Origin: Porites lobata
Lineage: Eukaryota; Cnidaria; Anthozoa; Scleractinia; Poritidae
Direction of reading: 5' to 3'
NCBI GenBank assembly: GCA_942486035.1
Contig: CALNXK010000025.1
Location: forward strand, 1,377,501 to 1,441,500
Length of the DNA stretch: 64,000 nt
The notes beneath the pieces are model-generated. The model did no database searches. It saw only the letters and a program-made list of their open reading frames with translations, and was not told the origin of the DNA. Of the stretch, positions 13,201 to 28,200 are shown piece by piece. The translations under genes were made by a program, and so were the position numbers. Each line of letters begins with the position of its first letter. The first letter of the stretch is position 1.

Positions 13201-16200
13201 GTTCATTTGGCCAATGACCTGTCCTTATTCGCTATGAAACTTGAAAAATTGCTTCTGAATTACAAAACCACAGCTTCGTGTCAAGCAAATATGTCTTCCA
13301 AGGCATCATTTCAAACGTTTCAAACAACAAAATTGAACCTTGAAAAACTGTTAGGCTAACACGTTTTCAAAAACCACAATTGTAATCCATTTCAATCTTC
13401 TTCAAGTTTGTTCATCCGTGTCTCTTTTTGTACTTTTAAATTCTTCTAAGATTTTCAGTATTTTTTATGTTTCACTCAATTTGGTGACAGTTCTCATTGG
13501 TTTCTCTTTTTTTAAATCATAATTTTGATAAATTCGTGAAACAGCTCCTTTAAGCTATTGACGGAAAATAGCGATCCGGCCTTGCCAGACCCTTGCCAGT
13601 TTTCTTAGCTGGAGCTATAAAGACTGATCAAGGCCAAAAAACCCTCTAGGTAGAATTCGTTTTTTTACTGTACAGTGAATTTTGACACCCTTTAACTTTA
13701 TTTGTTAAGTTAAGGCCCGGTTCAGACGCCGACTTTTCATGAGCAGAACCTAATTCGAATTAAGGCCGACCCAAATTATTTAGACCGGCTGAACTGAACC
13801 AAGTTAAAAGGCGGAAATGCTCATTTCGATCAAACTGCTTACAAAATAGGTTATAATAATTTATGCATTAGGTTCGGTACATGAAAAGTTCGGCGTCTGA
13901 ATCAAAGCCGTTCCAAAGTCGCTCCCAAAGCGAAATTCCCGGCCGGGCTAGGCGAAAAGAACGGCTGAGCAGTTCCAAATTAAAACAGGCGTTCCTAATT
14001 GATTGAGACGCCGAACTTTTCATGAACTTAATTCAACGTATTAGGTTCGGCTCATGAAAATTTCGGCGTCTGAATCGGGCCTAAGTCACAGTTAATTAAG
14101 AAGATATCGCGCCAAACAGAGTCTTGATGCCTTAGGTTACTTCCCGGGGGTTACTTAAACAAAAGAAGCAAGAATATCTCAAAGATGAAAGTCATCTATT
14201 TTGAATTAATTCTTTTAGAGCCGAAATGCTATAAAAAGGTGTTTTTTTTTCCTTAAAACTGCTTTAAGTTGGATTTTTGGATTAGTATTTCAAAGTACTT
14301 AATCCAATATTCAAGCCTATAAACTCGAGCTCCTTTTCATCGACTTTAATGCCGTCTGCAATGTAACGGTATTTCAAAGGTATATATCGTCTCGACATCG
14401 TCTGATCATTTTTAACCGAGCTCTCTCAGAATCCGCTTACAGTATTTAAAACATCTTAAATCAACACTTAACATTCTTCCAGCAGAACCGTTGGCGACGA
14501 AGCCGCGCGTGTAGCTCCATTATTATTGCGGCTATACAGTCTAACTGAAAAACAACAATGGAATGAAGTCAGTCTATGGAAAACGCGCGATAAATCCTGC
14601 TACCTAACTCTATATCAACAAAGTTAGTGTCCCTTTTTTAAGAGATGCGTGGTTGGCAATAACAGAAAGGTTAACGGAATCATGTTTACGGCAAACGGCA
14701 CTCGTCAAATTCAATTCGATGATTATTGAAAACAGATAGATACGTATTTATTATTATTAAATATTGTTATGCGGTCGTATTTTATATTGTACCAAAAAAA
14801 CCCGATGAGTTTTTTACGGTGTTAAAATAAAGATTTAAGATTCGAGATTTAAAGATTTGAGGAAATGAACAGATAAAAACTGTACAGACCGATTATTATG
14901 GTGAAACTGGCGTGAAACTACTATTTTTTTTCGCAAAGAGATAATTAACAGTAAACGCGCGATGGGTAAAGGGTCACGTGGTACAAATTGGCGTTCGCAG
15001 TAAACGCGATTCTAATTGTTTCTAATGGAGACTAACTAAATTAAATAACGTGTAGAGGGCCAACCTTGCATCATAAGATATATATAACTCATTATGACTA
15101 TGCAGGAATCCAGAACTTACTACACGTATACCTAATTCATCTGTTAGGCCAGTGGCCCATAACTGGCTCGGCGTTTGAACCCGACATGCGCAGTTTCCTG
15201 AGTCAGAAGAGGCTGTACTGGTAAAGAGTTTTGTAAACAAAATGCCGTCAAACCCCTATAAAATGAAACTCCAGTATACTCCAGTATTGTTCGGCTTCAA
15301 TAATGCCAACATGTATGGGACTGGAGCCTGCAATAGCTTAGCCTGTACAAGGGTGTTTCTAGGGCCTTAAGGCTGGTTTGGGGAGCGTGATCGAAGCGCT
15401 GAAACATGCGAGAGGAGGGAAAAGAGAAAAATAACTAGTAGGTTTTTTCTTTAGCTGTGATCCATGCAGGCTAGTAATAACGTTTTCACGTTATAACGAA
15501 CGTTATTCCAGTAGGGACTCAGGTATTTTCGAGATATTTAAGACTGGTATCAGTTGGGATATTCGTAACAGTTTTCCTGTTCTTTCCTCTTGAACTAGTC
15601 GGTTATGTAATTGGTATTTTAAGGCTGCTTTAAATCCAGTTAAGCTTATCCTCCTAATTTGTTTGTAATCTGCGCTTACCGACAAGCTATCGTCAATGAT
15701 TGAGAAGAATTTGGCGGCATTTTATTTTTGTCTCGTCAAATTCTTTCACGAAGATTAATTATCCGTGATGACGTATTGCATTCACAAAGGATATCATTTG
15801 CTGGGCTTTTGATGTGTTTAACTTTCAATTTCCGCAATGGTATACTGTTCGTAGACAAAATAAATTCATTCCTTTCTCGTGGAATCCAGTGAGGAAAATC
15901 GTTTTTTGTATAAGCTACAGCTTTTATCAAAATAACATTGTTGCAGCGATCCCTTGGCAGATAACTCCACTCATAAATTGTTTCGGGGACTGAGCTGAAG
16001 CTAAGGTCAGCTTTCACTTCGTTTTAGTGCCACGGAATTCCACTGATAAACTATATGTTCAACACTTGCATGGCCGAAATAAATGGCATTACAGGAAAGA
16101 TCGGAAGCACAAAAACTTGGCATATAGGTTATTTTCTACCTGGAATTCGCTCCCCCTACATGGCGTTATTTTTTTCCAAAATTTTTTTTTGTTTCAACCT

Positions 16201-19200
16201 TTGTTTTTATAAGGGCGTGATCAAGCTCACATTGACCTTGCAATTCTAAAAGCTTTGTATCTTTCCTCGTAGCTAATAAAAGCATGTTTAAGAACTTTCC
16301 TGGCCCGCGCGTGCAAATGAGTGCACATGATTGAAACTCACCCCACGTATGTCTGTAATTTGTATGTTTAATCAAATGGTGACGAGTGAAAAAGACTCAG
16401 GAAATTATCAGAATTTGCACAAAACGTGAGTGAAATTATTTCCCAATAAAAAGGAGAAACCAGCATTGTACACAAGGGTTTGTGTTTTTACATGTGGTTT
16501 TTTTCGAAGAACGCACACTCTCATTGGTTACTTCGAGGTCACATGACATCTATCAATGAAACTGTTTCAGCCTAAATCTCCGAGCGGGGCAACATTGCAA
16601 AATCCATGACGTCAGAGGATACCGCGAATGTTGGCCGGTGACCGCCGTTACAGCGAGGTTTCAGTAACGAATTTCCAGCTTCAAAATTTCGAACTATATA
16701 TATAACAAAACACTTAACGACTGGTCCCTCGTAGACTGCGAGTAGCCTCTCTTTTTCATCAGATTTAGTAAGGGGAGTGCACGCGCGCGAGCGTTTAGCG
16801 GTGAAGCCGCGAGACGCGAGAAACGAGGGCGGCAGCCCGAGAAGAAAAAATAGAGTATCTCTTTTATTGTGCCTCTCCCGTCTCGCGCCTTCAGTCACGC
16901 GCGTGATCATTTTTAAGTCTCGGGCGTTTTGGTCGACGGACCAAGAAAAAAGAGAGGCTGCTCTTAGTCTAGGTCCCTCGAGAAACAGTTAATTTTTGTT
17001 TCTCTCGAATGTCGATGTTTCCCGAGGCGGAGCCAAGGGTAACGTTGAGACTCTAATTTTTCTCAAAAACGTTAAGTGATAAGCGTTTTTACTTTTCAGG
17101 TGACCAGAAAGCCACTCTTATTCAGGCAATGCGCCACTGGGAAAACTTTACATGTTTATCATTTATTGAACGAACAACAGAGAAGGACTATGTCTTTTTT
17201 CACAAAGGTCGCTGCGGGTGAGTAATGGGATAGTCAGAGTATACAGTCTTGGAAAGTGCAACACAGATTGAAAACCGTAAACTGAAGCTTAACAGCGCCC
17301 CTGCCCCTCCCCTCCCAACTTATAAGCCCTCCAAGTTATAGCCCATCTACCTGTAGCCTGTGTACAGAAACCCTTCCCTCCTCCCCTCAGGAAAAACCCC
17401 TTCCCCGATTTTTTCTTAAGGGGAGGGGGGGGTCTGTACAGAGGCTAATCTACTTGTAAACCAAAAAATACATCCGATTATAAGCCCCCTCGTATTAATT
17501 GAAGCCCCGCTTATTTATGAAGTTTTGAAGCTTAATCAAAAAACAAGTAAATGCAAAACGTATTTTGATCATCGCTGCTATAGTTTGTTTCAAAGCGCTT
17601 TTTCCATTCCGGTTATAAGCCCTCCTAGTGAAACCTCTTATGAAGATGTATAAGCTGCAGTTTCCAGTATAACTCTTTAAGATCATTTATGCATTGAATT
17701 TGATCAATGTCCACCCAATTTCTTCAATTTCCTGACATGGTAAACGTCATATATTATTCTCACTGGCGGAGAAACACGCACAAAAGTCTAAATAAGCATC
17801 AATGCACTTCCTGCCATTCTCAGCGTTGCCCCGGAGAATACAAGGCCACACCCACAGATCATGTTCCTCCTTTTAAAGGGCAGCCTCAGGTTGATTATTT
17901 AAGTTTAGGTCTCGGCACCTTCGAAAGCAGTTCTCGCCCCACCCTCCTCACCGCTGCAATAGGGCATACCTCATATTCTCTCCTGGTGTACAGACTCGCA
18001 AAGCCTCGGGCCGATTCTCCTATATCTTATGCACTTAGACTCATTTAGCTTTGTGAGCGGGTGTTCCGCGTGAGAATATATTGCAAACACCATCAATTTA
18101 TTTCGTAAACAGGTGTTGCTCGTATGTTGGACGGAAGGGAAATGGACGTCAGGGAATTTCCATAGGGAAGAACTGTGACAAATTTGGAATCGTAATTCAT
18201 GAGATTGGTCACACAGTTGGCTTCTGGCACGAACATACGCGACCTGACAGAGGACAATATGTCACTATTATCAGGGACAACATTAAGAAAGGTGATCTCT
18301 TTGTTGGTCACTTTGATCCTCTTCAAAACTACCTTTGATTTTTCTTTTTTGTATATCTAGCCACTAGAATGCTGTTTTCAGAGTCATTTTTGAGACACAA
18401 AAACGTGCTATGGATTTCCATGTTCTCGTGTTTTTCTTTTCCACGCTATATGCATTGATTTACTAGGCAACTGTTCGCCAAACCCGAAATTCTTCAGACG
18501 ACTTTGCTTGCTTTATTGCCACGTTTTTTTTTAACAAAAAGACGATTACCAATCGGCTTGAAAACGAGCTCTCCAGGCAAAATACCGAGCCAGGGTTCAT
18601 GTCAAAAGCATCAAGAGAGAAGAAATCGTTATGTCCCATTACCATGCTAGCAAAATTTCACAACAATACACACAATAAGGAGCTTAAGCAACGACGACGG
18701 CGTTGTCAACGAGAACGGCAGAAAAGCATTAGGTTTACATGTATATTAACAAAACAACAACTTTACACGTGCAGCAAGCTTTTTTGTACATTTCTTAGCC
18801 GTCGTTGCACGACTTCGACATGAAACTTCCTAATTTTTACCCGCCCGCGGTATGGAGTAGGTAAATACAACACGAAAATTTTCCTCTTTTTTTTCTAAAC
18901 TTAGATACGGTCCTTTCGTATTCAATCCCAGAACATTTCACCAACATTTGACAGATTGGATTAAAATGAATAAGATCGATGAAGTTTGAAACAGTGCGAA
19001 ATCACTTTTAAAGTAACGTTTGCGGTTTGTTGTCATCCAGAAATTTTGCTACCATGGTAACGTGACGTAACGACTTCTCCTCTCTATTGGCTCGTAAATT
19101 ATCTACTGTTAGGAACACTTACTATGAATACTTCTTCGGATATATACAGCTAGAAAGTACTGTATCCCTTGGGAAACAAAAGAGTTGATCAAACCAAATC

Positions 19201-22200
19201 GACAAACAAATTGAGATCGTACACCCTCTTTTGGAGAAGATTTTAGATAACAAGTGCTGTAATTGCAAACACTGGCTAAATCGGATACCAAATCTGTTGC
19301 TTAAGTTACCACTATAAAATTTACATTAGACGTGTCCTTCAGTGCTATTAAGCTGATTTAGCAACACAACGAGAACGTCAGTTGACGACGGCGCGCGCAA
19401 ATCAGACAACTGGTTTGACCAATAGCAGAGCAGCAAGTTGGGCACCGGAAGTCGCGTTCAGTCCTTTCCGCGCGCTATCCCGTCGTCATCTGACGTTCTC
19501 GTTGTGTTGCTAAATCTGTTGCTAAATTTTGTTTGCGGCAAATGATTCTTACAAGTCAGCTTGTTTCTGCCTGACTTTTTCAAAAGATCTTTAATTTCCT
19601 TGTTTGCTTGTTAGGCGAGGAACACAACTTCCTTCAACTGAGTTCAACAGAAATCAACTCGAGAAACGAGCCTTATGATTATGGATCCATCATGCACTAC
19701 GGGAAGAGTACGTTTGCAAAAGAAGTCAATAAAGTCACTATTTTACCCAAAAGTGATCCAAGAACATCATTTATTCCTGACATTGGACAAAGAGACCGTC
19801 TTAGTGCAGGCGACATTAGACAGATATCTAAGATGTACCGCTGTACAGGTAGGAAAATGTTCTCAAAAGTCTCGCCTTAACCCTTTAAACCCTAAGATCA
19901 AAATGAGAATTCTCCTTTGTTGCCTCTATTCATTTCCTACAGAAGTAGTGGGGAGAAGTTGAAAAAAAATCAAACAGATTTATCTTGTGTGATCATGTCC
20001 GTCATTCTCATGACCACTCTGTTTTACAAAGCATTGATATTACAAGGAGAAATTTGATGCTGATCACTCTTAGGGCTTAAAGGGTTAAACCACTGTCACA
20101 TAGAGTCACAGTTATTCAATACTGTTCCAAAGCTGTATGTTTTTCCGTTTAATTGTAATTTATTGTCACATCAATTCCGGAATAAACCTTATTGACTTCG
20201 TTTCATAGTAGCCTCAATTCGAATCACGTAACGGTAATCAAGGGAGAAAAGTTTAATCTCTCAAAACGGATACCTCTTCCGCTAGTTCAAGACGGAAAGA
20301 AATACATTTATCGAAGAACCTCGCGAGGCTCAGCGGGGGATAAATAGAGTAAATTGGGTAAATGGGCCACACCCTTTTCTTTGACCCCTAATAAGGCAAA
20401 TACTTTTCTTAGACAGACATTTAAGTGCCACAAAAGGTCATATTCATTTTCAATTGTCTTTATCGACAGAAATCTTCCAGCCAAGAATGTCACGTGATCT
20501 ACAAAGAGCAATAAGCTTTTAGAGCCAATGAGGTCAATTATCATACCATATCTTTTTCTGGCTAGTGTCACTTGTCACGCATATTTATTACTTTTATCTT
20601 CAGAATGTGGAAGAACACTCCATGAGCACTCTGGTACATTTACATCGCCTGGTTTTCCTAACAGTGGAAAGTATAAATTCTGCGATTGGCGTATTTCTGT
20701 GACACCAGGCCAGCGTATATCTCTGAATTTTACCGCATTTGGTCTCAAGCGATCTGCTAAATGCAAAGATGAATACGTGGAGGTAAGAGACGGTCATTCA
20801 AGAACGGCACCTCTGATTGGCAAGTTCTGTGGGAAAAAAGATCCACCTCCTTTAATGTCTACAGGAAGCAGACTGTGGATAAGATATTCTTCTGGTGATG
20901 CTGAGACTAGGCAAGGTTTCAAAGCAAGTTATAAAGGTACGTCATGTAAGAATCACAGGCAATTCGCCAATTAAGGAACGAGAACGAAAACTGGGCTTAG
21001 TTAACTTTCTTTTTTAGTACAATGAATGCAGATCGGCGAATTTGGCGATTTTCGAACCAAAACGGCTAGGCAGCAAGAAATTTTTAAGTTATTCTGTTGG
21101 GATTTATTTGCGTCATGAACAAAGCCCACCGCTTTTTCTTTTTAGGAATTTCTGATGAAATAAATAAATGAAATGATATGAGTGGAGAGAAAAACACAGA
21201 AAAAATTGAATTCTAGATTGGAATTGAGCCCACGACCTTCCGGACACCAGTCGGGTGCTCTAACCACTGAACTACTGAGAACTAAGTGGTGAGCAGGTCA
21301 ATTATGGGCTGACATAACTGCCGCATCGCGCAGTCACATTGTCAAGTGAACACACAATATTGACTGCATCACACAGTCACGTAAATACTCTATGAGCTCT
21401 CTACTAGATTGTTGCTCTCTACGATAGTTTGCTCCTGTTTTTTCATTGAAAAAAACTCTCAACCTCGAGGCCCATTTTATAGACGTAATAGTCTAGACCC
21501 TTGTGATATTTAAGAAAGGAAAGGAGACTGAGGCCTAACCTCTGGAAATTATTCCGACTTTTTGCAGCGGTTTGTGGCGGGCCAATATCCGGTCGACAGG
21601 GTACCATTCAATCACCTTACTACCCTGAGTGGTATCCGCCAAACACGAAATGTACTTGGACAATTTCCCTGCCACAGGTATGTAATGCGTAATAATGGGG
21701 GATTTAGGCCAAAAAATATATATATATAATTAAAGAAATCTCTATTGAAAATGTCAGTGGAGGGGCCCCCGGGGCCCACCCCCCTTCTTTTTAGACCAAA
21801 ATGAGGCCTAAGGGCCGAAAAAAAAGTTTTCGGAGACCGCTCCTACCCCCGAATTTTTCTCAGAGTCTGGATGATCGGTTGGATTTTTGATGCCAGCTGG
21901 TGTAGAATAGGGTAGCAAAATTACAGCTGACTATGGTCTAGTATACGGTAAAGGTCCCATGGCCCTCTGGGCTCACATAATTAACTCCTCCTGTGCCAAG
22001 CCATAATTAAAACTTTTTCCTCCCCTAACACTGTTGGTTCTTCAAACATGATGTTCCGGTTATGGGCAGCTAGTCTTCGCTAGCCATGATCATACAATTC
22101 GGGAGGATGCGAAGCCAGGTGGAAGTGTAAATCAGGGGTCATTTTTTTCTGTTTTTGTAATACCCGCTCTGACCATTGGTCCGAAATTTCCTCTTTGTAG

Positions 22201-25200
22201 TATCGACTTCAATGGTAATGAGAGACGGGACCATACAAAATAGTCACACAGTATTCTCTATTTTTTTTCTTTAGCATTTTAGGGTAGGGATACGCTTCAA
22301 TGCGTTTGATATCGAAAGTCACCACAAATGCCTGTATGATTACCTCCAAATCTACGATGGACCTGACGTATCATCTCCAGTCTTAGGAAGATTCTGCGGA
22401 AAATCTCTTCCCAACGAGCTAAAGAGTAACTCTAGTCAACTAACTATTCAATTCGCCTCTGATGGAACTGTCATGAAACCTGGATTTTATTTGGAATTTT
22501 TCTCAGGTACTGCTTTTTGTCGCCCCATATAAGGTAATCTAGGGTGCTTACCATTGACAGAAAAATCCGGTTGGGGTGTCGAAAGCATAATGGTAAGCGA
22601 TTTTCTAGTTTACGGCAGAATTGCCACATCCGTTACGGTTTGAATCCAAAAAAGGGGCGAATTTGTGTAGCGCGAGTCTAAAACCGAGAAGGAACCGAAA
22701 AGTGGTAAATGGTAAGAAACATTCCGTTTGGTTCGTACCAACCAGAATGAACGGACTACCTCAAAACGTACTCCTCAATTTTCGGTTGGAATTTCCGAAA
22801 AGTGAACTTACCATTTACCTTCCATCCGGAATTTCCGAAATTTTATGTCAAATGGTAAGCACCCCTGGATTAATCCGGACTTCTGGACTTTGGAATCAGT
22901 AATTCAGCTCAAGGAATCAGGACTCCACTAACGATTGGAATCCGGAATTTAAGCTCCACTGATTAGGAAACTATAATCCTGTACCTGGAATCCAGAATCC
23001 AAGAATGTCTTGGTCTACTTTACATGAGGCAATTTTCTTCTTTTTTGTGTGTGTCTGTTTAGTTTGTTGGCTTGTTTCTGTTTGAACTTTACGTTAAAGC
23101 AATACAATTTAAGGACCGGGAAGATATCGAGCAAGAAGGCCTATCTGGCAATCAGCAAAGAAACTATTTCTTTGTTGTTGACAAGACAGTACTCTAGTAT
23201 TCTAAAGAAGAGGAGCAAGCGTATATGAGTGAACAGAGCGCTGGACAAGCGGGAGTTCTCGGACTACTTTCCGCTCTAATCACTAAAATTAGTTATTTCT
23301 CGGCTTTCCCCTAGTTCAAGCGTTGGCCAACTCTCGCTACAGTTTGCCTTCTGCCTCATGCTTAACTTTGTTTTGTTCATTCAGTTTTGGTTTACTTATT
23401 CCAATCGTTTGCTCGGCCCCTTTAAGCTTGTGTTATGAACAGTGCCGTGGAAAAATGAAGATTTTTTCAGGTTGTCTCGCCAGTGCTTCTATCACTATCA
23501 TCTCGCTTCTTACGCCAGGTGTCTATTTCCTCTTTTAGAGATTAATGAATGCAGAAAAAACAATGGCGGATGTCAGCAAATTTGCGAGGATACCCTTGGT
23601 GGATACCGCTGTGCATGTAGGCCTGGTTATGAACTCAGATCGAACAACAAAGACTGTGAAGGTGAGACAGAGAGAGAGAAAGAGAGACAGAGAGTAACCT
23701 ACGTTGAAAAATAACATATACTTATTCAATTATTTACAACATTAAAAGAACACAGGGTTGGAGTAGCACGAAAGTGATATAACAAAAAAAATGAAGCTTA
23801 GTAATAATAATGATAATGATCTGGAACTGCGGATGTGTATCTGTCATCCCTATCGTAACTGGAGCTTTTGGGATTGTACGTAAACACCTAAGGATGTGGA
23901 TAAGCATGCTGGGAACACCTGGGATCATTGCATTGCTCCAGAAAGCTTGTTTGTCGGGAATAGCTAAGATCCTAACAAGGACCCTAGACACTTAAGGCTA
24001 TAGGAGATAGCTTGATGCTTCGGGGAATAAGGCCACCTATAGGTGTCAGACATGCACATAATAATAATAATAGCAATAATGATAATAAGTAATAATGATA
24101 ATAGTAATGATAACGATTTTCGAGGTAGAACATCCACACAGTGGCTCTTCGTGTACCTGATTCCTCGTCGGTTCTCAAAAACCAAATACGTACCCACAAA
24201 TCCTTAGATCTACTAAGACCTAGAACCTTCTCACTCTCAAAAACTAAGGTTTTGTCATCCCAAGAGGAGTTTAGGTGATGTAGTTGTAAGACTCCCCGGG
24301 CTACCCTGTCTATCAAAAAATCTATCTAAAAAAAATGTCAAAGTAAGAATGAGACCGAGAGTGTTTTATAGAGGAGAGAGGAGAGGAGTATATATATTCA
24401 AACACAGCTTAGATAATCTGTGTAAAGGAAAAGATGAAGTTTAAGTAAGTAAAATTAAAAGCTTACTCCGTTACACCCTTGTCTTCCCTGTAAGTAAGAA
24501 AAAACTGTATCTTTTATTCGTCCTTGATTGTTTTGTCATTGTTCACCCAGCTGCATGCGGTGGAACATTAACAGCTCCAAAGGGCAACATTACGTCACCA
24601 AGTTACCCGGATGTCTATCCCAGAAACAAACGCTGCCTTTGGAAGATAACTGTACCCGACGGACAAAGAATTTCGCTAACATTTAATCACTTCCAGTTGG
24701 AAGGAAATGGATATGGGGTGAGCTTATGGGGAAAATGTCAAATTATTAAACCTGAAGTCGTTTTGTTTTGTTTTTTTTTTTTTCATAAACCCGTAGTACT
24801 AGTGAACTTAAATTGAGTTGTTTTCTTACCAAAATGCGATACGAGTACACGAACATGTAGTTCTATGTTGGCACTAAAAGTTCTTTGTGTGATTTGAGAA
24901 ACGTTTGTAGTACTTGAAGCGAACATATGGAGTTCAGACCAGGCTTACGGAGGGCTAAAGACAATAGTGCATTCTAAAACCGTCAACCCAAAAAGTGGAC
25001 GCTGTCCCTTAACATAGGTTTGTCGTTTACCGGAGGCTCCAACTGGAAGGTTTAGGCCGGTAAACCTTTTGCTGTTTTGGATAGGTGTCTTCAATCAATT
25101 GGCGTCGCTTATCGGAGTTAGTCAGTCGCTTACGACAGGTGGTCTTGCATATGGTATATATTTGGCGTTTAGATGAAACAGTTTTCAATTTTCTTCTTCG

Positions 25201-28200
25201 TACCTTTCAGCCTGTAGGTTCTTAATTAACTACCTTCTTATATGCGGGTTTTTACTTTATTGGTACTGACTGAATATTGTGAAGGGGGGTAATTGAACGT
25301 CGTGTCTTTCCTTTTTTTCTGAAATTATAAATTGTGATTTCAGACCAAATTGCACTCCACTCAGTCCAATTACTATTAGTAATGTAGTGTGATAGGGCTT
25401 AGGGCTGTATGATAGGGCGTTTATCGTTTGTCTCACAATAATGTCTTGGGTATTGATCGCGAAGTTTCGTCCACATACTACTGGTCTTCATCAAGTGATG
25501 GTATTGTTTCCGTTTCATTTTGTTTTCTTTTAGGTATGCCGTTACGATTACGTCGAAATAATAGATAAAGACGATCAAGTTCTTGGCAAGTTTTGCGGTG
25601 GAAAAATTCCCCAGACTGTAACATCATCGTCCAATCTTATGTGGGTGGAATTTCGATCTGACCACACCCAGTCAAGAGAGGGATTTGTTGCTGAGTATTA
25701 CGCAGGTAACTAACAATGAAAATCACAATGGATAATGGAACTAGGCACCCTCGCATGCTTGTGATATTCTGGGCAGTGTGAATATCAACAAGCCTGCTTT
25801 TCCCTTGTCAAAGAAATGTGACGATTCTTTGATATGGGACAGAGTGGGTGTTTCATAGATAGTTTTTAAAGTGAAATGTTTGTAAAACCCGTTAGACTCC
25901 TTTGTTGTATGTTTTTGTTAGCTTTTTTGGACCTGACCGTGCACAACCTTAGCATTCCTATCATTTTGAACTTACTGACCAATAGAAACATCGCATTAAT
26001 ATATTCAGTCAGAATTTTTGAACAAAATTAACAAAGGATTGTGCACAGTCAGGGAGCTTCCAACATAAACTACAGCACCGTTGTTTTCAACTTTGATGCT
26101 TGCTGGCGTTCCTAACCAATCTCCTCTACTAAGGGCCTGTTTACATGGAGGTGGGGGACCCCAGGTAGGTGAGGTAACATGTGGCGGGTCACCCCGCCTA
26201 ACATGTAAACGTGATCACACTAAAATTAGAGATTATATGGATAGGCGGGTTACCCCACCTAAGCGGGTTACCTCACCTACCTGGGGTCCCCCACCTCCAT
26301 GTAAACAGGCCCTTACTAAGGTGTAGCGGAGTCTTTTGTTGGTTAGTTATTGTTTTGTCGGTGTGGTTAGTGTTCAGCGTCTTTTCAATCCGTTGTATTA
26401 CGTCATTGGGTGATTGCAACCATCCGCAACATCAAGAAACTTTGAAAAGAGTTAACCTAGCTTAAATTAAATTCTTAGAGAAACTATTCCACTTGAAAAC
26501 AAGCTTCTTCAAACAAGCACCTTTGTCTGCTACCTTTTTTTTAAATAAAGATTTTTACAATAATTGTATCATTGGTCTGTAGACACTTTTAAACAAAAGT
26601 AATGTTAAGTTGCAAAACAGAAAAAAAGGTGTGTTCATCTTATTCATTTAAAAGCAGGTATTTATCAATAAATATTTAAATCTGTAAATGCAAAGGGCAC
26701 CCAGCTTGTTTAGCGCAGGGCCACGAGTTGTAGGGTAGATAGCCCTTCGGATCTTTCGAGACGCCGCACGCTTATAATGCTTCTTTATAGAAGCAGAGGA
26801 ACAGAGGCAGGATTTACTAAGCAGTACTTTGGTCTCCCGACTCCAAATTACCCTGCGCGCTGCAAACAGGGGCTTAAGCAATGATGACAGCAGAGGCAAA
26901 AAACGTCGCACAAAAAAGGCACTTGCCCTATTTCAAACTTCTTCGCTTTTATTCAGTCTCGATCAATTTGTCAAATGTTGGGAAATTTTTCTGGTGTTGA
27001 ATTCTAAAGGACTGTACAGACTGCATCCAGACTCAGAAAAAGAAAAAGAAGATCGTTGTCGCGGCACAGGACGAATTTTAAACCGGTTGAAAATTATGCC
27101 TAGCCGTTCAAAAATTTGCGCGCCAAAATCGGGGTCAAGTTTTTCGCTGGTCGAAAATTTGACCGGCCCGGCGTAAACACCAAAACTGTCAAAATTTGTT
27201 TAAGGCAATGGCATGGTTGCATGGATGCGGAGAAAATCAGCTGCAGGACGCCATTTTTAATCTGCTAAAGAAGCGCTCCGCGCATGGGTAATTTTTCAGC
27301 CGGTCAAAATTCATCCGGTGCCATTGGAACGTTGACGTAGCCTAGGACGTTTCACATCGTAGTCGTGTAATGACAGCAAAGAAATGTACAAAAAAGCGTG
27401 ACGCACGTGCAAAAATGTTACCGTTGTTGCTGTTGTTGTTTGATTTTTTGTTTGCTTGCTAATTGAAACCTTTTGCTAAAGAAGCGCTCCGCGCATGGGT
27501 AATTTTTCAGCCGGTCAAAATTCATCCGGTGCCATTGGAACGTTGACGTAGCCTAGGACGTTTCACATCGTAGTCGTGTAACGACAGCAAAGAAATGTAC
27601 AAAAAAGCGTGACGCACGTGCAAAAATGTTGCCGTTGTTGCTGTTGTTGTTCGATTTTTTGTTTGCTTGCTAATTGAAACCTTTTGCTTTTTTACCGTTC
27701 TCGTTGCCTTCACCGTCGTCGATTCGTAAACTCCCTGATAGTGTAGTGAGGCGGGGTCGAGGTTTATGTGAACGGCTTTGACACGGGCACGAAAATCAAC
27801 CACTAGAGCCTGCTCAAGCCTATTCCAAATAGCAACTTTTTACAGTGCCATATGGAAAGTCAATATATGTTCTATATTAGTTTTTAACTCTGTTACTTAA
27901 CTTGTATGACTGTATTAACAAGTGTTAATTCCTTATAATTGAACACTACATTGGTTTTGGTAGATGAGGATGAATGCCAGAATAGTAATGGCGGATGTCA
28001 GGAAAAGTGTGTCAACACTGTCGGCAGCTACATCTGTTCTTGTAGAGAAGGGTTCGTGCTACAAAATGATAAACACAGTTGCAAGGAAGGTAAAAGAATC
28101 TTTCTAGTTAATTTGGTCTGCACCAGATTTGACGGTTGCTTGCGCGCCCCCTTCTACCGAAGGATGAAATGTGCTCTACCCCCGCCCTTTCCCTAATGTC

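Larger units (their letters stand above)
8116..17099 (+). other. Tolloid intron 2 (9 kb), repeat-rich
   Basis: The largest intron of the gene. It carries a TTC microsatellite, a tRNA-like element, a TGTA microsatellite, and at least two MITE-type elements, which are listed separately. About 15.3-16.4 kb has open frames on both strands with no recognisable product. I see no additional tolloid exon, and none is needed, because exons 2 and 3 join in frame within the GNFTG-equivalent segment of the protease. Confidence 0.8.

Noticed and set aside
15736..16017. 93-residue minus-strand frame in tolloid intron 2
   Set aside because: No recognisable domain, no supporting splice sites and low-information composition; I could not distinguish it from chance.
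22621..22902. 93-residue frame in tolloid intron 8
   Set aside because: Lies inside a MITE defined by inverted ends at 22,541 and 22,865.
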